A DNA stretch of 20,248 bases from Gallionella sp. (GCA_004298605.1 SCPW01000059.1:1-20248), one strand, 5' to 3'; positions 1 through 7,945 are shown, counted from the stretch's first letter. A program made the numbers and translations. Notes: generated by a model not told the origin, from the sequence alone.

Positions 1-241
1 GGTTGCCCGCTTTGCGCTGGTCCACATACTTGCTGATACGCAATGTCGCCGCGTTTTTAACCGTCGGCACGGGGCTGTCGCCGGGCACTTTTTTTTCGGT
101 TGTGGTGTCGAGCGTACTGTCGCCACCGAACAGGTTCCCGGCAGAATTTTTGACGCTTTGCGCGGAATCCCCTATGGTGGAGCACCCCGCAACGGCAGAC
201 AGCAGTATAACCAGCGCAACATGCCGCAGCGATGTGCCCAT
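1..241 (-). CDS. Putative outer-membrane lipoprotein, N-terminal part (cut by window edge)
   Basis: The minus strand reads an open frame from ATG at 241 to the window edge (80 residues seen). The N-terminus is basic then hydrophobic and ends in a lipobox, LLSAVAGC, with Cys20 as the predicted lipidated residue. Serine follows the cysteine, so sorting to the outer membrane is expected. The rest is polar and low in hydrophobics (VKNSAGNLFGGDST, then a TTTEKK stretch). A GAGGTG ribosome site lies at 248–253. It follows the CBS gene by 31 bp on the same strand and is probably in one operon with it and rppH. I do not recognise the family. The C-terminal part that would identify it is outside the window. 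Confidence 0.72.
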   Translation of the reverse strand, partial: MGTSLRHVALVILLSAVAGCSTIGDSAQSVKNSAGNLFGGDSTLDTTTEKKVPGDSPVPTVKNAATLRISKYVDQRKAGN

Positions 242-272
242 GAATTTCACCTCAGGGATTTTTCCGGCGCAA

Positions 273-869
273 TCAAGCACGCGCGATCACGGCTTCGATT
301 TCGGCAATGGTGCGCGCCAGTTCGAAGCTATGGACTTGAACGCCCAACTGGCGGGCAATCTGGGTAATGGAGAACAGGCCGCACACGGTTTGCTTGCCAT
401 CCGCGCCTTCAGACACCACCAGCGCATGCTGCCTGCCGGATTTTTTCATGTAGGCGACGATTTGCCCGACTTTGGCATGTTGCACATCTTCAATTTTCAA
501 TACTTCCAGTTCGCGTTGCGTGCTCATGATGTCGCGGACCATGATGTCGGCATGGGTTCCGCCCATGTTTTGCAGGAAGTGCATCGGCTTTTCACCCAAC
601 ACATCGTTCGCGGTCAACAGCCCCGCCAACTGCTCGTTTTCGTCCAGCACCAGCAACATGCGCACGCCATAACGGATCATCTTGGCGTTGGCCCTGTCCA
701 TCGGGGTCTTGGCGCGCACGCTGACCAGCGAAACCTTGCTCAAGTCGGTCATCACATCCGTCGCCGGATCGCCCAGCCGGACGCGCTCCGGAAGCGCCTG
801 AGCCGGCCGCGCATAAGACGAGCCCGCTTTCAACGGGGCGGATGGAAGGGGGGTATATTCTTTAATCAC
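273..869 (-). CDS. CBS-domain pair protein
   Basis: A 198-residue soluble protein with two tandem CBS motifs. The first runs from about DVMTDLSKVSLVSV through LLVLDENEQLAGLLTANDVL; the second from VRDIMSTQRELEVL through HALVVSEG and GLFSITQIARQLG. CBS pairs (Bateman modules) usually bind adenine nucleotides and act as energy or ligand sensors; which ligand and partner apply here cannot be told. No enzyme or channel domain is fused to it. The frame opens at a GTG at 878, but that GTG overlaps the GAGGAG ribosome site (878–883). The GTG at 869, eight bases after the site, is the better start. It lies 32 bp after rppH and 31 bp before the lipoprotein gene, all on the minus strand. Confidence 0.85.
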   Translation of the reverse strand: MIKEYTPLPSAPLKAGSSYARPAQALPERVRLGDPATDVMTDLSKVSLVSVRAKTPMDRANAKMIRYGVRMLLVLDENEQLAGLLTANDVLGEKPMHFLQNMGGTHADIMVRDIMSTQRELEVLKIEDVQHAKVGQIVAYMKKSGRQHALVVSEGADGKQTVCGLFSITQIARQLGVQVHSFELARTIAEIEAVIARA

Positions 870-901
870 AACTATCACTCCTCAAATTAATTTATTGGAA
901 A

Positions 902-1414
902 CTATCTGTGCGCGCATTGCGGATATGCGGCGTTATTTCTGGGCGCGGGAAGATAGCGGGCCAACTCGTTGAGCGCCATCGTATAAACTTCACGCTTGAA
1001 TTCGATCACGGCGCTGATGTCCAGCCAGTAATCGTTCCAGCGCCACGCATCAAACTCGGGATGCGAACAGGCGCGCAGGCAGACATCGCAATCACGGCCA
1101 ACCAGGCGCAACAAAAACCAGATCTGCTTTTGTCCGCGATAACCGCCGCGCGATTCACGTTTGCCCCAGTTCTGCGGAACCTCGTAACGCATCCACTCCC
1201 GGGTGCGACCGAGTATTTTCACATGTTCCGGCAGCAAGCCGACTTCTTCGTGCAACTCGCGGTACATCGCCTGTTCCGGGGTTTCGCCATGCTGGATGCC
1301 GCCTTGCGGAAACTGCCATGCATGCTGCCGCATCCGTTTTCCCCAGAACACCTGATTTCTGTCATTCGTGATAATGATGCCGACATTCGGGCGGTAGCCG
1401 TCTCGGTCTATCAT
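902..1414 (-). CDS. rppH: RNA pyrophosphohydrolase RppH (Nudix)
   Basis: A 170-residue Nudix hydrolase. The Nudix box spans residues 38–60 and fits GX5EX7REUXEEXGU exactly (G38, E44, R52-E53, E56-E57, G59). The flanks [23 protein letters not shown] and [20 protein letters not shown] are typical of RppH/NudH rather than other Nudix proteins. RppH removes pyrophosphate from the 5' triphosphate end of transcripts and so starts RNase E-dependent mRNA decay in the cytoplasm. The length agrees with the family (about 160–175). A GAG-type ribosome site lies just before the ATG at 1414. It is divergent from proS across 140 bp and heads a minus-strand run with the CBS and lipoprotein genes. Confidence 0.95.
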   Translation of the reverse strand: MIDRDGYRPNVGIIITNDRNQVFWGKRMRQHAWQFPQGGIQHGETPEQAMYRELHEEVGLLPEHVKILGRTREWMRYEVPQNWGKRESRGGYRGQKQIWFLLRLVGRDCDVCLRACSHPEFDAWRWNDYWLDISAVIEFKREVYTMALNELARYLPAPRNNAAYPQCAHR

Positions 1415-1513
1415 TTCAACTCTATTCGGTTAATTTCAATGCGCGGATTCTTTCACATTTCGCCTTCAATGGAAAGCGGATATGCCGCCATACCGGACGG
1501 CGCGCATTCCCTG

Positions 1514-1519
1514 TAAAAT
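1514..1519 (+). promoter_or_regulatory. Candidate -10 element of proS
   Basis: TAAAAT at 1514–1519 is preceded directly by TG and lies 36 bp before the proS ATG. It matches the sigma70 -10 consensus at 5 of 6 positions. The hexamer 17 bp upstream (TACCGG) is a poor -35. The divergent region 1415–1554 holds nothing else that I can call. proS has no clear Shine-Dalgarno sequence before its ATG (the bases are TATTACCCACT). Confidence 0.35.
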
Positions 1520-1554
1520 CGCGCCCTCACAATCAAATTTAGATATTACCCACT

Positions 1555-3261
1555 ATGCGTGTTTCAAAATTTTTCATCTCCACCCTGAAAGAAGCTCCGT
1601 CCGAAGCGGAGTTGCCCAGCCACAAACTAATGCTGCGCGCCGGTTATATCAAGAAACTGGCCAGCGGTTTGTACACCTGGATGCCGCTCGGTTTGCGCGT
1701 GTTGCGCAAGGTGGAAAATGTCGTGCGCGAAGAAATGAACCACAGCGGTGCAATCGAATTGCTGATGCCCGCCGTGCAGCCCGCCGAGCTATGGCAGGAA
1801 ACCGGACGCTGGGAGGTGTTCGGCCCGCAGATGCTGAAAATCAAGGACCGGCACGACAACAGCTTCTGCTTCGGCCCCACCCACGAGGAAGTGATCACCG
1901 ACATCGCGCGCCGCGAAATCCGCAGCTACCGCCAACTGCCGGTCAACTTCTACCAGATCCAGACCAAGTTCCGCGATGAAGTGCGCCCGCGTTTCGGCGT
2001 GATGCGCGCCCGCGAATTCGTGATGAAGGACGCCTATTCGTTCCATGCCGATTACGCGAGTTTGGAGCAAACCTACCGGGTCATGTACGACACCTACAGC
2101 CGCATTTTCACGCGCCTGGGATTGCAGTTCCGCGCGGTGGCCGCCGACACCGGCGCGATCGGCGGCAGCGGCTCGCACGAGTTTCATGTGCTGGCCGACG
2201 CGGGTGAAGACGCGCTGGCATTTTGCCCGGACTCCGGCTACGCGGCCAACGTCGAACTGGCGGAAGCCGTTGCGCCCGTTGTGCCGCGCGAGGAGCCCGG
2301 CCAGTCGCTGGAAAAAGTTATCACCCCCGGACAGAAAACCATAGAGGAAGTCGCCGCGTTCCTGAATGTCGCGCCGCAACAGGTGCTGAAGGCCATTGCC
2401 GTGATGGATGCAGAAAACCGTTTCGCCCTGCTGCTGCTGCGCGGCGACCACCAGCTCAACGAACTCAAGGCGGCAAAAGTGCTGGGCGAGTTCCGTTTCG
2501 CCAGCGATGACGAAATTCACCGCAACATGAACTGCCGCGCCGGATACATCGGACCGGTCAACGCGACCGTGCGCATTTTGGCCGACCGCGCCGCCGCCGC
2601 GATGAGCAATTTCGTTTGCGGCGCGAATGATGATGGCTTCCATTACACCGGCGCAAATTTCGGGCGTGACATCCATCTGGATGGTGCGGACGTGCACGAC
2701 CTCCGCAACGTGGTTGCGGGCGACCTGTCACCGGACGGCAAAGGCATTCTGGAAATCTGTCGCGGCATCGAAGTCGGGCATATTTTCCAGTTGCGCACCA
2801 AATACGCCGAAGCCTTGAAAGCGACCTATCTGGACGCGCAGGGCAAAGCGCAAATCATCGAAATGGGCTGCTACGGCATCGGTGTATCGCGCATCGTCGC
2901 CGCCGCCATCGAGCAGAATTTCGACGAGCGCGGCATCACGCTACCGACCACAATGGCGCCGTTCCAGATCGCCATCGTACCGATCGGCATGGGCAAGAGC
3001 GAAGCGGTGCGCAGCGCGGTAGAGCAACTGTATGCCGCGCTGCAAGCCGCCGGGATCGAGGTGTTGCTGGATGACCGCGACGAGCGCCCCGGCGTGATGT
3101 TTGCCGATATGGAACTAATCGGCGTCCCGCACCGTCTGGTCATAGGCGAACGCGGCCTCAAGCAGGATCAGGTGGAATACCAGGGGCGGCGCGACGTATC
3201 GGCGCAGGCCATCCCCTTGCAAAGTGTATTGGAGTTCGTAAAATCGAGGCTATGCAACTGA
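1555..3261 (+). CDS. proS: Prolyl-tRNA synthetase (bacterial type with editing domain)
   Basis: A 568-residue class II aminoacyl-tRNA synthetase that charges tRNA-Pro in the cytoplasm. Visible landmarks are the N-terminal [19 protein letters not shown], the GPTHEE segment (108–112), motif 2 around F139-R140-D141-E142 followed by [12 protein letters not shown], and motif 3 GCYGIGVSR from residue 438. Between motifs 2 and 3, about residues 220–400, is the long INS (YbaK-like) editing domain that removes mischarged alanine. Its presence and the total length are typical of the bacterial-type enzyme. The C-terminal anticodon-binding domain ([33 protein letters not shown]) is complete. The stop overlaps the start of the transglycosylase gene by 10 bp, so the two are probably co-transcribed and translationally coupled. 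Confidence 0.98.
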   Translation: MRVSKFFISTLKEAPSEAELPSHKLMLRAGYIKKLASGLYTWMPLGLRVLRKVENVVREEMNHSGAIELLMPAVQPAELWQETGRWEVFGPQMLKIKDRHDNSFCFGPTHEEVITDIARREIRSYRQLPVNFYQIQTKFRDEVRPRFGVMRAREFVMKDAYSFHADYASLEQTYRVMYDTYSRIFTRLGLQFRAVAADTGAIGGSGSHEFHVLADAGEDALAFCPDSGYAANVELAEAVAPVVPREEPGQSLEKVITPGQKTIEEVAAFLNVAPQQVLKAIAVMDAENRFALLLLRGDHQLNELKAAKVLGEFRFASDDEIHRNMNCRAGYIGPVNATVRILADRAAAAMSNFVCGANDDGFHYTGANFGRDIHLDGADVHDLRNVVAGDLSPDGKGILEICRGIEVGHIFQLRTKYAEALKATYLDAQGKAQIIEMGCYGIGVSRIVAAAIEQNFDERGITLPTTMAPFQIAIVPIGMGKSEAVRSAVEQLYAALQAAGIEVLLDDRDERPGVMFADMELIGVPHRLVIGERGLKQDQVEYQGRRDVSAQAIPLQSVLEFVKSRLCN

Positions 3262-3905
3262 CCCACCCGCCCTTTTCACGCTATTACGTGTTGCCGCTAT
3301 GCCTGGCAGGGGTGTTGTTTGCTTCCGGTGTATTTGCCGGGGAACAAGTCTACACGCCGCTTTCCGCCAGCGTCCGCGCAGTGTTGCAGCGCAGCGTATC
3401 GGATCGCGCCGCGCCCAAGCTGGCATTTGCCACGCAACACGAGGCGGATGCGTGGTTGAACGAAATGTCGCGCCGCTTGGAAAAACGCTTGCCGGATGCA
3501 AAATACCGCCTCGACTTTCTCAAGACGGTGCATTACGAGGCGACCCGCGCCGGGCTTGAACCGGAACTGGTATTGGGTCTGATCGAAGTGGAAAGCGGCT
3601 TCAAGAAATATGCTATTTCCAGCGCGAGTGCGCGCGGCTATATGCAGGTGATGCCGTTCTGGGTAAAGGAAATTGGCGCCAGCGGGCAAAACCTGTTCCA
3701 TCTGCGCGTCAACCTGCGTTACGGCTGCACTATCCTGCGCCACTATCTGGATATTGAAAACGGCGATCTGTATCGCGCGCTGGGCCGCTACAACGGCAGC
3801 CTGGGGCGACCGGAATACCCGAACCTGGTGCGCGCCGCGTGGCGCAACAACTGGGTATTGCCGCGCCGGGACATCAGCAACAGCCGCACGCCCGTCAGCG
3901 GCTAA
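3252..3905 (+). CDS. Lytic transglycosylase, SLT domain, exported
   Basis: A 217-residue murein lytic transglycosylase that cleaves the MurNAc–GlcNAc bond in peptidoglycan with formation of 1,6-anhydro ends. Residues 1–29 look like a signal peptide with a type I site after VFA; there is no lipobox cysteine. The SLT fold is at about residues 85–200. Catalytic Glu114 lies in VESGF, followed by the family motifs [13 protein letters not shown] (the GLMQ-type motif), the [11 protein letters not shown] helix and GRYNGS (the AYNAG-type motif). It overlaps the end of proS by 10 bp, and a GAGG ribosome site lies inside proS. A soluble SLT gene directly after proS is, as I recall, a recurring betaproteobacterial arrangement. 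It could equally be named as an SltY/MltE-like protein. Confidence 0.92.
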   Translation: MQLTHPPFSRYYVLPLCLAGVLFASGVFAGEQVYTPLSASVRAVLQRSVSDRAAPKLAFATQHEADAWLNEMSRRLEKRLPDAKYRLDFLKTVHYEATRAGLEPELVLGLIEVESGFKKYAISSASARGYMQVMPFWVKEIGASGQNLFHLRVNLRYGCTILRHYLDIENGDLYRALGRYNGSLGRPEYPNLVRAAWRNNWVLPRRDISNSRTPVSG

Positions 3906-3951
3906 TCGCCCTACAAACTACATCCCTTGATCGTTTTGTGACGCAGCAGGA

Positions 3952-4455
3952 CTAATCGAGTTTCTTGTTTTTAATGTAAGTCTCGACACTTTCGCGCGTC
4001 ACTTCCCCGCCAAGCTGGTGACTGACCAGTTCACCTTTTGGGGTATATAGGAAACTGCTGGGCACGGCTTCAATGTCGCCGAAATTTCGGGTGATTTCCT
4101 GATCCAGTTTCTGGCTCTTCTGCCACTGCCAATTCACCACCGGATAGCTGATGCCGTGCGCTTGGGCGAAATCGGCCACTTTTTTTCTGGGGCCGGAATC
4201 CATGGCGACACTAACCACCACCAAGTCATGGTCCTTGTGCGCATTGTGCAGGCTGACCAATTCAGGAATCTCATTCAGGCATGGCGGGCACCAGGTTGCC
4301 CAGAAATTCACCAGCACCCACTTGCCGCGATAATCCGCCAGGCGGTGTGTCTTGCCTTGTATGTCTTCGAGCAGAAAGCCCGCCGCATGGACGGGCAACG
4401 GCAGGGACAGCAATAGCAGCAACAGGCCGCGCAGCAGGTTTCCGGGGATTCCCAT
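3952..4455 (-). CDS. TlpA-like periplasmic thiol:disulfide oxidoreductase
   Basis: A 167-residue thioredoxin-fold protein of the TlpA/ResA class. Residues 1–25 form a signal peptide or membrane anchor (MGIPGNLLRGLLLLLLSLPL, then VHA). The active site is FWATWCPPC with Cys56 and Cys59, and the cis-proline loop is AVPSSFLY. Such proteins reduce or exchange disulfides in the periplasm, often for cytochrome c maturation or other envelope proteins; the partner is not evident here. The frame stays open to an ATG at 4518, but that would place 21 polar residues ahead of the signal sequence. The ATG at 4455, four bases after the UPF0114 stop, is preferred and suggests translational coupling. It is the last gene of the minus-strand run that begins with the BrkB family gene. 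Confidence 0.9.
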   Translation of the reverse strand: MGIPGNLLRGLLLLLLSLPLPVHAAGFLLEDIQGKTHRLADYRGKWVLVNFWATWCPPCLNEIPELVSLHNAHKDHDLVVVSVAMDSGPRKKVADFAQAHGISYPVVNWQWQKSQKLDQEITRNFGDIEAVPSSFLYTPKGELVSHQLGGEVTRESVETYIKNKKLD

Positions 4456-4459
4456 CCGT

Positions 4460-5038
4460 TCAGTGGCCGTGCTTTTCAGGGGCTTCCCCGGCAGAGGTTT
4501 CATCTTTGCCCATGCCATGTTCGGAGGCGTGGGTCAAATACAGGGCCAGGGCAATCAACGCGATACTCGCACCCAGGTAAACCAGGTCGAGCGGGGTGGA
4601 CAGTGTCATGTTGAGTGCTTCTTCAAACAGCGTGACGATCAAAATCATCAGGATCACTTTGGCCAAACGCGATTTCAGGTCGTCCAGATTATTGATCACC
4701 AGAATCTTGCTGGAAGATTTGCTGCCGTGCGCCTGGTCGATGTCGCTGATGAACAGCTCGTACAGCCCGAGCGAGAAAATCAGCATCACCGTGGCCAGCA
4801 GATAGCCATCCACCACCTCGACGATATGCGTCACGGTGCTGTCATGCAGCGCCTTGCGCGCCTCGTCGCTCATGCCCGCGTCGGCATAGTGCAACGCGTG
4901 GCTGAACAGGTACACCACGTCCACCGTGGCCATGTAAAAAATCGCAAAACCTGCCATCAGGCTGCCGATGACCGCAAAAAGAATTACGAAACGGCTGTTC
5001 CATAATGCACCTTCGAATAATTTCTCAAACAATCCCAT
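4460..5038 (-). CDS. UPF0114 (YqhA-like) inner-membrane protein
   Basis: A 192-residue membrane protein. The N-terminal stretch with ALWNSRFVILFAVIGSLMAG and ATVDVVYLF is characteristic of the UPF0114/YqhA family, whose biochemical role is unknown. Hydrophobic segments lie at about residues 17–40, 80–100, 127–148 and 150–168. Between the second and third is the conserved polar segment LVINNLDDLKSRLAKVI. The C-terminus is a short polar His/Glu tail (EAPEKHGH), longer than in the E. coli protein. A good AGGAG ribosome site precedes the ATG. It follows the BrkB family gene by 59 bp and precedes the TlpA-like gene by 4 bp, so the three are likely one envelope operon. Confidence 0.9.
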   Translation of the reverse strand: MGLFEKLFEGALWNSRFVILFAVIGSLMAGFAIFYMATVDVVYLFSHALHYADAGMSDEARKALHDSTVTHIVEVVDGYLLATVMLIFSLGLYELFISDIDQAHGSKSSSKILVINNLDDLKSRLAKVILMILIVTLFEEALNMTLSTPLDLVYLGASIALIALALYLTHASEHGMGKDETSAGEAPEKHGH

Positions 5039-5097
5039 GCAATACTCCTGAAAAAACGTCGCGCATTAAAGCGTAAAAGACCCTGTCGGGCAAGTAG

Positions 5098-6312
5098 TCA
5101 GGCAGGGCTGCGCGCAAAGAGTTCCTGCAAAGTCACATCGGCGCTTTGTTCGAGCTGCTCGGCGCAAACTGCAAGCCATTGTTGCAACGGATCGTCATCG
5201 CGCCCGGCAGGCAATGCACCGCCATCCAACACAAACAAGCGCAACAACTCGCTGGCGAGAATATGGTTCGTATCACGCATCAGCAGCCAGCCGTTTCTTC
5301 CCGTTTTGCGTACCATGTCGGCGCTTGCCAGCTTGTCGAGAATTTTTTCCAGCGTGTCGTAATCGAGGCGCAGAGACTTGGATAAGTCGGTAAAAATGCT
5401 CACCTTGCCCTGTTGCAAGCCTGTTGCCATGATTTGCAGTACACGCAGCGCATCCAGCAATTGTGCGGCGGGCGTCGAATGTTGCGCATCGGGGGCGCGC
5501 CAATGCGACAATGATGCCGCGATCACCGCGCCAAACAAGGTGGCCAGCCAGGACAAGTAAATCCACATCAGGAAAATCGGCACGCTGGCGAATGCGCCGT
5601 ACACCAATTTGTAGGTTGAGAAGCTGCTGATGTAGTAGCCGAATATACGGTTCATGGACTCGAACGCGACCGCGGCGACGATGGCGCCTATCAGCGCGTT
5701 TCTGCGGGGCACATAGCGGTTCGGCACGACCCGGAACAACAGGGCAAATGCCAAGGTAGTAAATATGACCGGCAATACCTTCAATGCCCCCACGCCAAAT
5801 ACCGGGATGTTCTTGGCATAGCCCATCGACAACCCGACCAGCCACGAGGTCAACGAAAGGCTCGCCCCGATAAGGATGGGCCCCAGGGTAAGTACCGCCC
5901 AGTAGATCACCAGGCGTTTGATAAATGGGCGCTGGCGGGTCACGCCCCAAATCGTGTTAAATGCGTGGTCGATGGTCAGCATCATCAGCATTGCCGTCAC
6001 CGCGAGAAACACGATACCGACTGTCGTCAGGTGCATCGCGCTCTCGGTGAATTGCTGCATATATTTGGTGATGATCTTTCCCGCCATATTCGGCATCAGA
6101 TTATTCAGCAGATAAGTTTTAATCTGGATGGAAAAATCCTCGAACACCGGAAATGTCGAGAACATCGTCAGCGCGATGGTGACCAATGGAACCAGCGACA
6201 GCAGCGTGGTGAAAGTCAGGCTCGCCGCAATTTGCACGCAGCGATCCTGACGGAAACGCGCCTTGATGAAGCGCATGAACTTCAGAAAATCCACCCAATT
6301 CTTTTGCATCAT
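5098..6312 (-). CDS. YihY/BrkB (UPF0761) family membrane protein with C-terminal winged-helix-like extension
   Basis: A 404-residue integral membrane protein. The N-terminal part has the family pattern RCVQIAASLTFTTLLSLVPL, then about six hydrophobic segments, the loop DHAFNTIWGV and the YGAFASVPIFLMWIYLSW block. Members are often annotated as ribonuclease BN by mistake; the true role is unsettled. After about residue 300 the protein is soluble and resembles the winged-helix-like tail of the long betaproteobacterial/xanthomonad members (LRLDYDTLEKILDKLASADMVRKTG). The frame opens at 6516, but the first 68 residues are basic and cysteine-rich, unlike the family. A GAGG ribosome site lies seven bases before the ATG at 6312, so that start is used. 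First gene of a three-gene minus-strand run. Confidence 0.88.
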   Translation of the reverse strand: MMQKNWVDFLKFMRFIKARFRQDRCVQIAASLTFTTLLSLVPLVTIALTMFSTFPVFEDFSIQIKTYLLNNLMPNMAGKIITKYMQQFTESAMHLTTVGIVFLAVTAMLMMLTIDHAFNTIWGVTRQRPFIKRLVIYWAVLTLGPILIGASLSLTSWLVGLSMGYAKNIPVFGVGALKVLPVIFTTLAFALLFRVVPNRYVPRRNALIGAIVAAVAFESMNRIFGYYISSFSTYKLVYGAFASVPIFLMWIYLSWLATLFGAVIAASLSHWRAPDAQHSTPAAQLLDALRVLQIMATGLQQGKVSIFTDLSKSLRLDYDTLEKILDKLASADMVRKTGRNGWLLMRDTNHILASELLRLFVLDGGALPAGRDDDPLQQWLAVCAEQLEQSADVTLQELFARSPA

Positions 6313-6464
6313 CAAACTACCTCGCACCCGTAACAGCATGTTGAAAATTCCGCCCACACCGGGCGGACGCGCCCCGAAGCGCGCCCCGCACCTTCCGGCT
6401 GTTGCACAAGGCAGGTTTTTCCGGAAGGCGCACGAATAATTTTCCCTCATTCTACAGGTTTCAA
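6313..6464 (-). promoter_or_regulatory. Candidate promoter and hairpin-rich leader of the BrkB operon
   Basis: On the minus strand TTGAAA (6464–6459) and AATTAT (6441–6436) are separated by 17 bp and could form a sigma70 promoter. Transcription would start near 6429, at the edge of a perfect 8-bp inverted repeat (6421–6428 with 6391–6398). Further down the leader are a GCGC-type hairpin (about 6369–6383) and CCGCCC/GGGCGG arms (6350–6355 and 6361–6366), which end about 30 bases before the ribosome site. The leader is therefore GC-rich and structured. The match to consensus is moderate, and no regulator can be named. Confidence 0.3.
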
Positions 6465-6585
6465 TTTTGCGGCAAAAACTGCCGCACAACCTGCACTGCA
6501 CCCTGTCGAAGAACACGGCAGTACGCCGCCCCGCAACGAGGCCAACACAAAAAACGGATATTCCCGCCCGGCGTTAACAGGGCTC

Positions 6586-6614
6586 TTGACGGTGGTACAC
6601 ACTTTAGGCATGAT
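6586..6614 (+). promoter_or_regulatory. Candidate sigma70 promoter of nirK
   Basis: TTGACG (6586–6591) and CATGAT (6609–6614) are separated by exactly 17 bp. The -35 matches the consensus at 5 of 6 positions and the -10 at 4 of 6. Transcription would begin near 6621, inside the tandem palindromes that start at 6614. The resulting leader to the nirK ATG would be about 213 nt long. No better promoter was seen between here and the gene, although the G/T-rich stretch makes weak matches common. Confidence 0.5.
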
Positions 6615-6647
6615 GCGACAAAATGCCGCACGTGACAAAATGTCGCA
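6614..6647 (+). promoter_or_regulatory. Two abutting 17-bp palindromes, candidate repressor operator for nirK
   Basis: Positions 6614–6630 read TGCGACAAAATGCCGCA and 6631–6647 read CGTGACAAAATGTCGCA. Each is an inverted repeat of a 7-base half-site close to TGCGACA around a 3-base AAA centre, with one or two mismatches. The two sit directly next to each other, so they also form a 17-bp tandem direct repeat. They cover the last base of the candidate -10 and the predicted start of transcription, a position that would suit repression. The half-site is not the FNR/DNR type (TTGAT-N4-ATCAA), and I cannot assign it to a known regulator. An Rrf2/NsrR-type or other NO- or nitrite-responsive repressor is one possibility, by inference from the gene controlled. 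Confidence 0.55.
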
Positions 6648-6740
6648 TGTGCGGGAATGTGTCTGAATCCCTTTTGCTTACCGGTGGTAAAGCTGTTTTT
6701 GTAGTGCTTGCACATTCTGTCGGTGGCGCTCCTGCTAACC

Positions 6741-6798
6741 GGGGGTGTTGTATGTTGTAGTTGTTTTGCAGTGTGTATGTTGTGGTGTGTTTGTTTTG
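6741..6798 (+). other. G/T-rich leader segment of nirK
   Basis: Of the 58 bases at 6741–6798, 53 are G or T; there is one C and four A. The 10-base word TGTATGTTGT occurs twice, at 6749–6758 and 6774–6783, 25 bp apart. The segment ends about 20 bases before the AGGAG ribosome site of nirK. If transcribed it would give a U/G-rich, C-poor leader with little stable Watson–Crick structure. Its function is unknown; it is simply unlike the rest of the window. Confidence 0.6.
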
Positions 6799-6833
6799 AA
6801 TAACCAATGAAACTTAAGAGGAGAAAAATCATC

Positions 6834-7862
6834 ATGAAGGTAAAAGCAATCATCGGAGCATTGTCATTGGGTATGTTGGCGTTTGGCTCGTCAGCATCAT
6901 GGGCTGTGGACGCACCTGCTGGAGGCGCAGCATCTGCTGCAGTAGCCGGGGCCGTGGAGATCTGGCAGGATCCGACGGCAGTGGGCACACCCGTGGGCAA
7001 GCGTGGGCCAAAAACACTGAAATTCACTCTGGAATCTGTGGAGGTGGAGGGTATTCTTGACGCTGCAGCCAAAACTACATTCAAGTACTGGACATACAAC
7101 GGAAAAGTACCCGGTCCGATGCTGCGTGCCCGCGTGGGTGATACGGTAGAAATCACCATGAAGAACGCCAAGGACAGCGAAGTGAACCATAACGTTGACC
7201 TGCACGCAGTATGGGGTCAAGGCGGCGGCGCAGCAGCGACCAACGTCGCTCCTGGCGAAGAAAAATCATTCGTTTTCAAGGCGATGAACCCTGGTTTGTA
7301 CGTCTACCACTGCGCTACAAAGATCATTCCGCAGCATATTTCGAGCGGCATGTATGGCCTGATCCTGATCGAACCGGAAGGCGGATTGCCCAAGGTTGAC
7401 AAGGAATTCTACATGATGCAGGGCGAAATCTATACCAATGGCGCAGCAACCGGCCACAGGGATTTCGACGTTCCTAGCATGTTGGCCGAGCACCCGACCG
7501 ACGTGGTGATCAACGGATCACGCAATGCCTTGTTCACCAACCCGATGAAAGTCAAGGTGGGCGACAATGTCCGCGTTTTCTTCGGCGTTGGCGGCCCTAA
7601 CCTGACATCGGCTTACCACGCAATCGGCACCGTGTTCGACAAGGTTTGGAACGAGGGCACCACCGGTGCGCCGCTCCTGAACGTGCAAACCACCGTGGTA
7701 CCTCCCGGCGGTTCGGCGATGGTGGAGTTCAAGGCACGCGTCCCCGCGAAATACATCTTTGTTGACCATGCGCTTTCCCGTTTTGCAAAGGGTAATGTCG
7801 CTGTTATGGTCGCCGAAGGTGCAGAAGTGCCTGACGTATTCCGTACCGGCAAGTTGAAGTAA
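6834..7862 (+). CDS. nirK: Copper-containing nitrite reductase NirK, AniA-like
   Basis: A 342-residue periplasmic enzyme that reduces nitrite to NO. Residues 1–24 are a signal peptide (site after SASWA). Two cupredoxin domains follow. Type 1 copper ligands are His119, Cys160, His168 and Met173; type 2 ligands are His124, His159 and His312; the catalytic pair is Asp122 and His262. All are in family context (NHNVDLH, YVYHCA, PQHISSGMYG, YHAIGTVF, VDHALSRF). The Cys-to-His spacing of eight is shorter than in Alcaligenes-type NirK and fits the AniA group. An Ala/Gly-rich linker (residues 27–40) follows the signal. An in-frame ATG lies at 6807, but AGGAG at 6819–6823 points to 6834. The gene is monocistronic, with its own promoter, operator and terminator. 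No nor, nos or pseudoazurin gene is near. Confidence 0.96.
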   Translation: MKVKAIIGALSLGMLAFGSSASWAVDAPAGGAASAAVAGAVEIWQDPTAVGTPVGKRGPKTLKFTLESVEVEGILDAAAKTTFKYWTYNGKVPGPMLRARVGDTVEITMKNAKDSEVNHNVDLHAVWGQGGGAAATNVAPGEEKSFVFKAMNPGLYVYHCATKIIPQHISSGMYGLILIEPEGGLPKVDKEFYMMQGEIYTNGAATGHRDFDVPSMLAEHPTDVVINGSRNALFTNPMKVKVGDNVRVFFGVGGPNLTSAYHAIGTVFDKVWNEGTTGAPLLNVQTTVVPPGGSAMVEFKARVPAKYIFVDHALSRFAKGNVAVMVAEGAEVPDVFRTGKLK

Positions 7863-7912
7863 TAAAACCGATGTTGAATCGCTCCTCCCAATAAGGGGAG
7901 CGAAAATTCAGG

Positions 7913-7945
7913 GGGCAAGGCTTGACGGCCTTGCCCTTTTTTTTT
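7913..7945 (+). terminator. Intrinsic terminator of nirK
   Basis: A perfect 9-bp stem GGGCAAGGC (7913–7921) with GCCTTGCCC (7928–7936) and a 6-base loop is followed by nine T residues (7937–7945). It lies 50 bp after the nirK stop. A weaker stem (GCTCC/GGAGC, about 7881–7901) precedes it. A second GC-rich hairpin, TGCGCCC-GGAA-GGGCGCA at 7947–7964, follows directly without a T tract. Confidence 0.93.

Noticed and set aside
3..890. A 295-codon plus-strand open frame over the lipoprotein and CBS genes
   Set aside because: It is antisense to two genes with clear motifs, ribosome sites and a lipobox. Its product is rich in His, Gln and Arg, as expected of a shadow frame.
1789..2697. A 302-codon minus-strand frame inside proS
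   Set aside because: It lies entirely within a complete prolyl-tRNA synthetase gene and has no recognisable domain.
6795..6808. Possible FNR/NnrR-type box TTGAATAACCAA before nirK
   Set aside because: The spacing between TTG and CAA is six, not eight, and the inner bases do not fit TTGAT-N4-ATCAA.
6461..7171. A 236-codon minus-strand frame through the nirK upstream region
   Set aside because: Half of it is antisense to nirK and the rest crosses the promoter, operator and G/T-rich leader. The product shows no domain and no ribosome site was seen.
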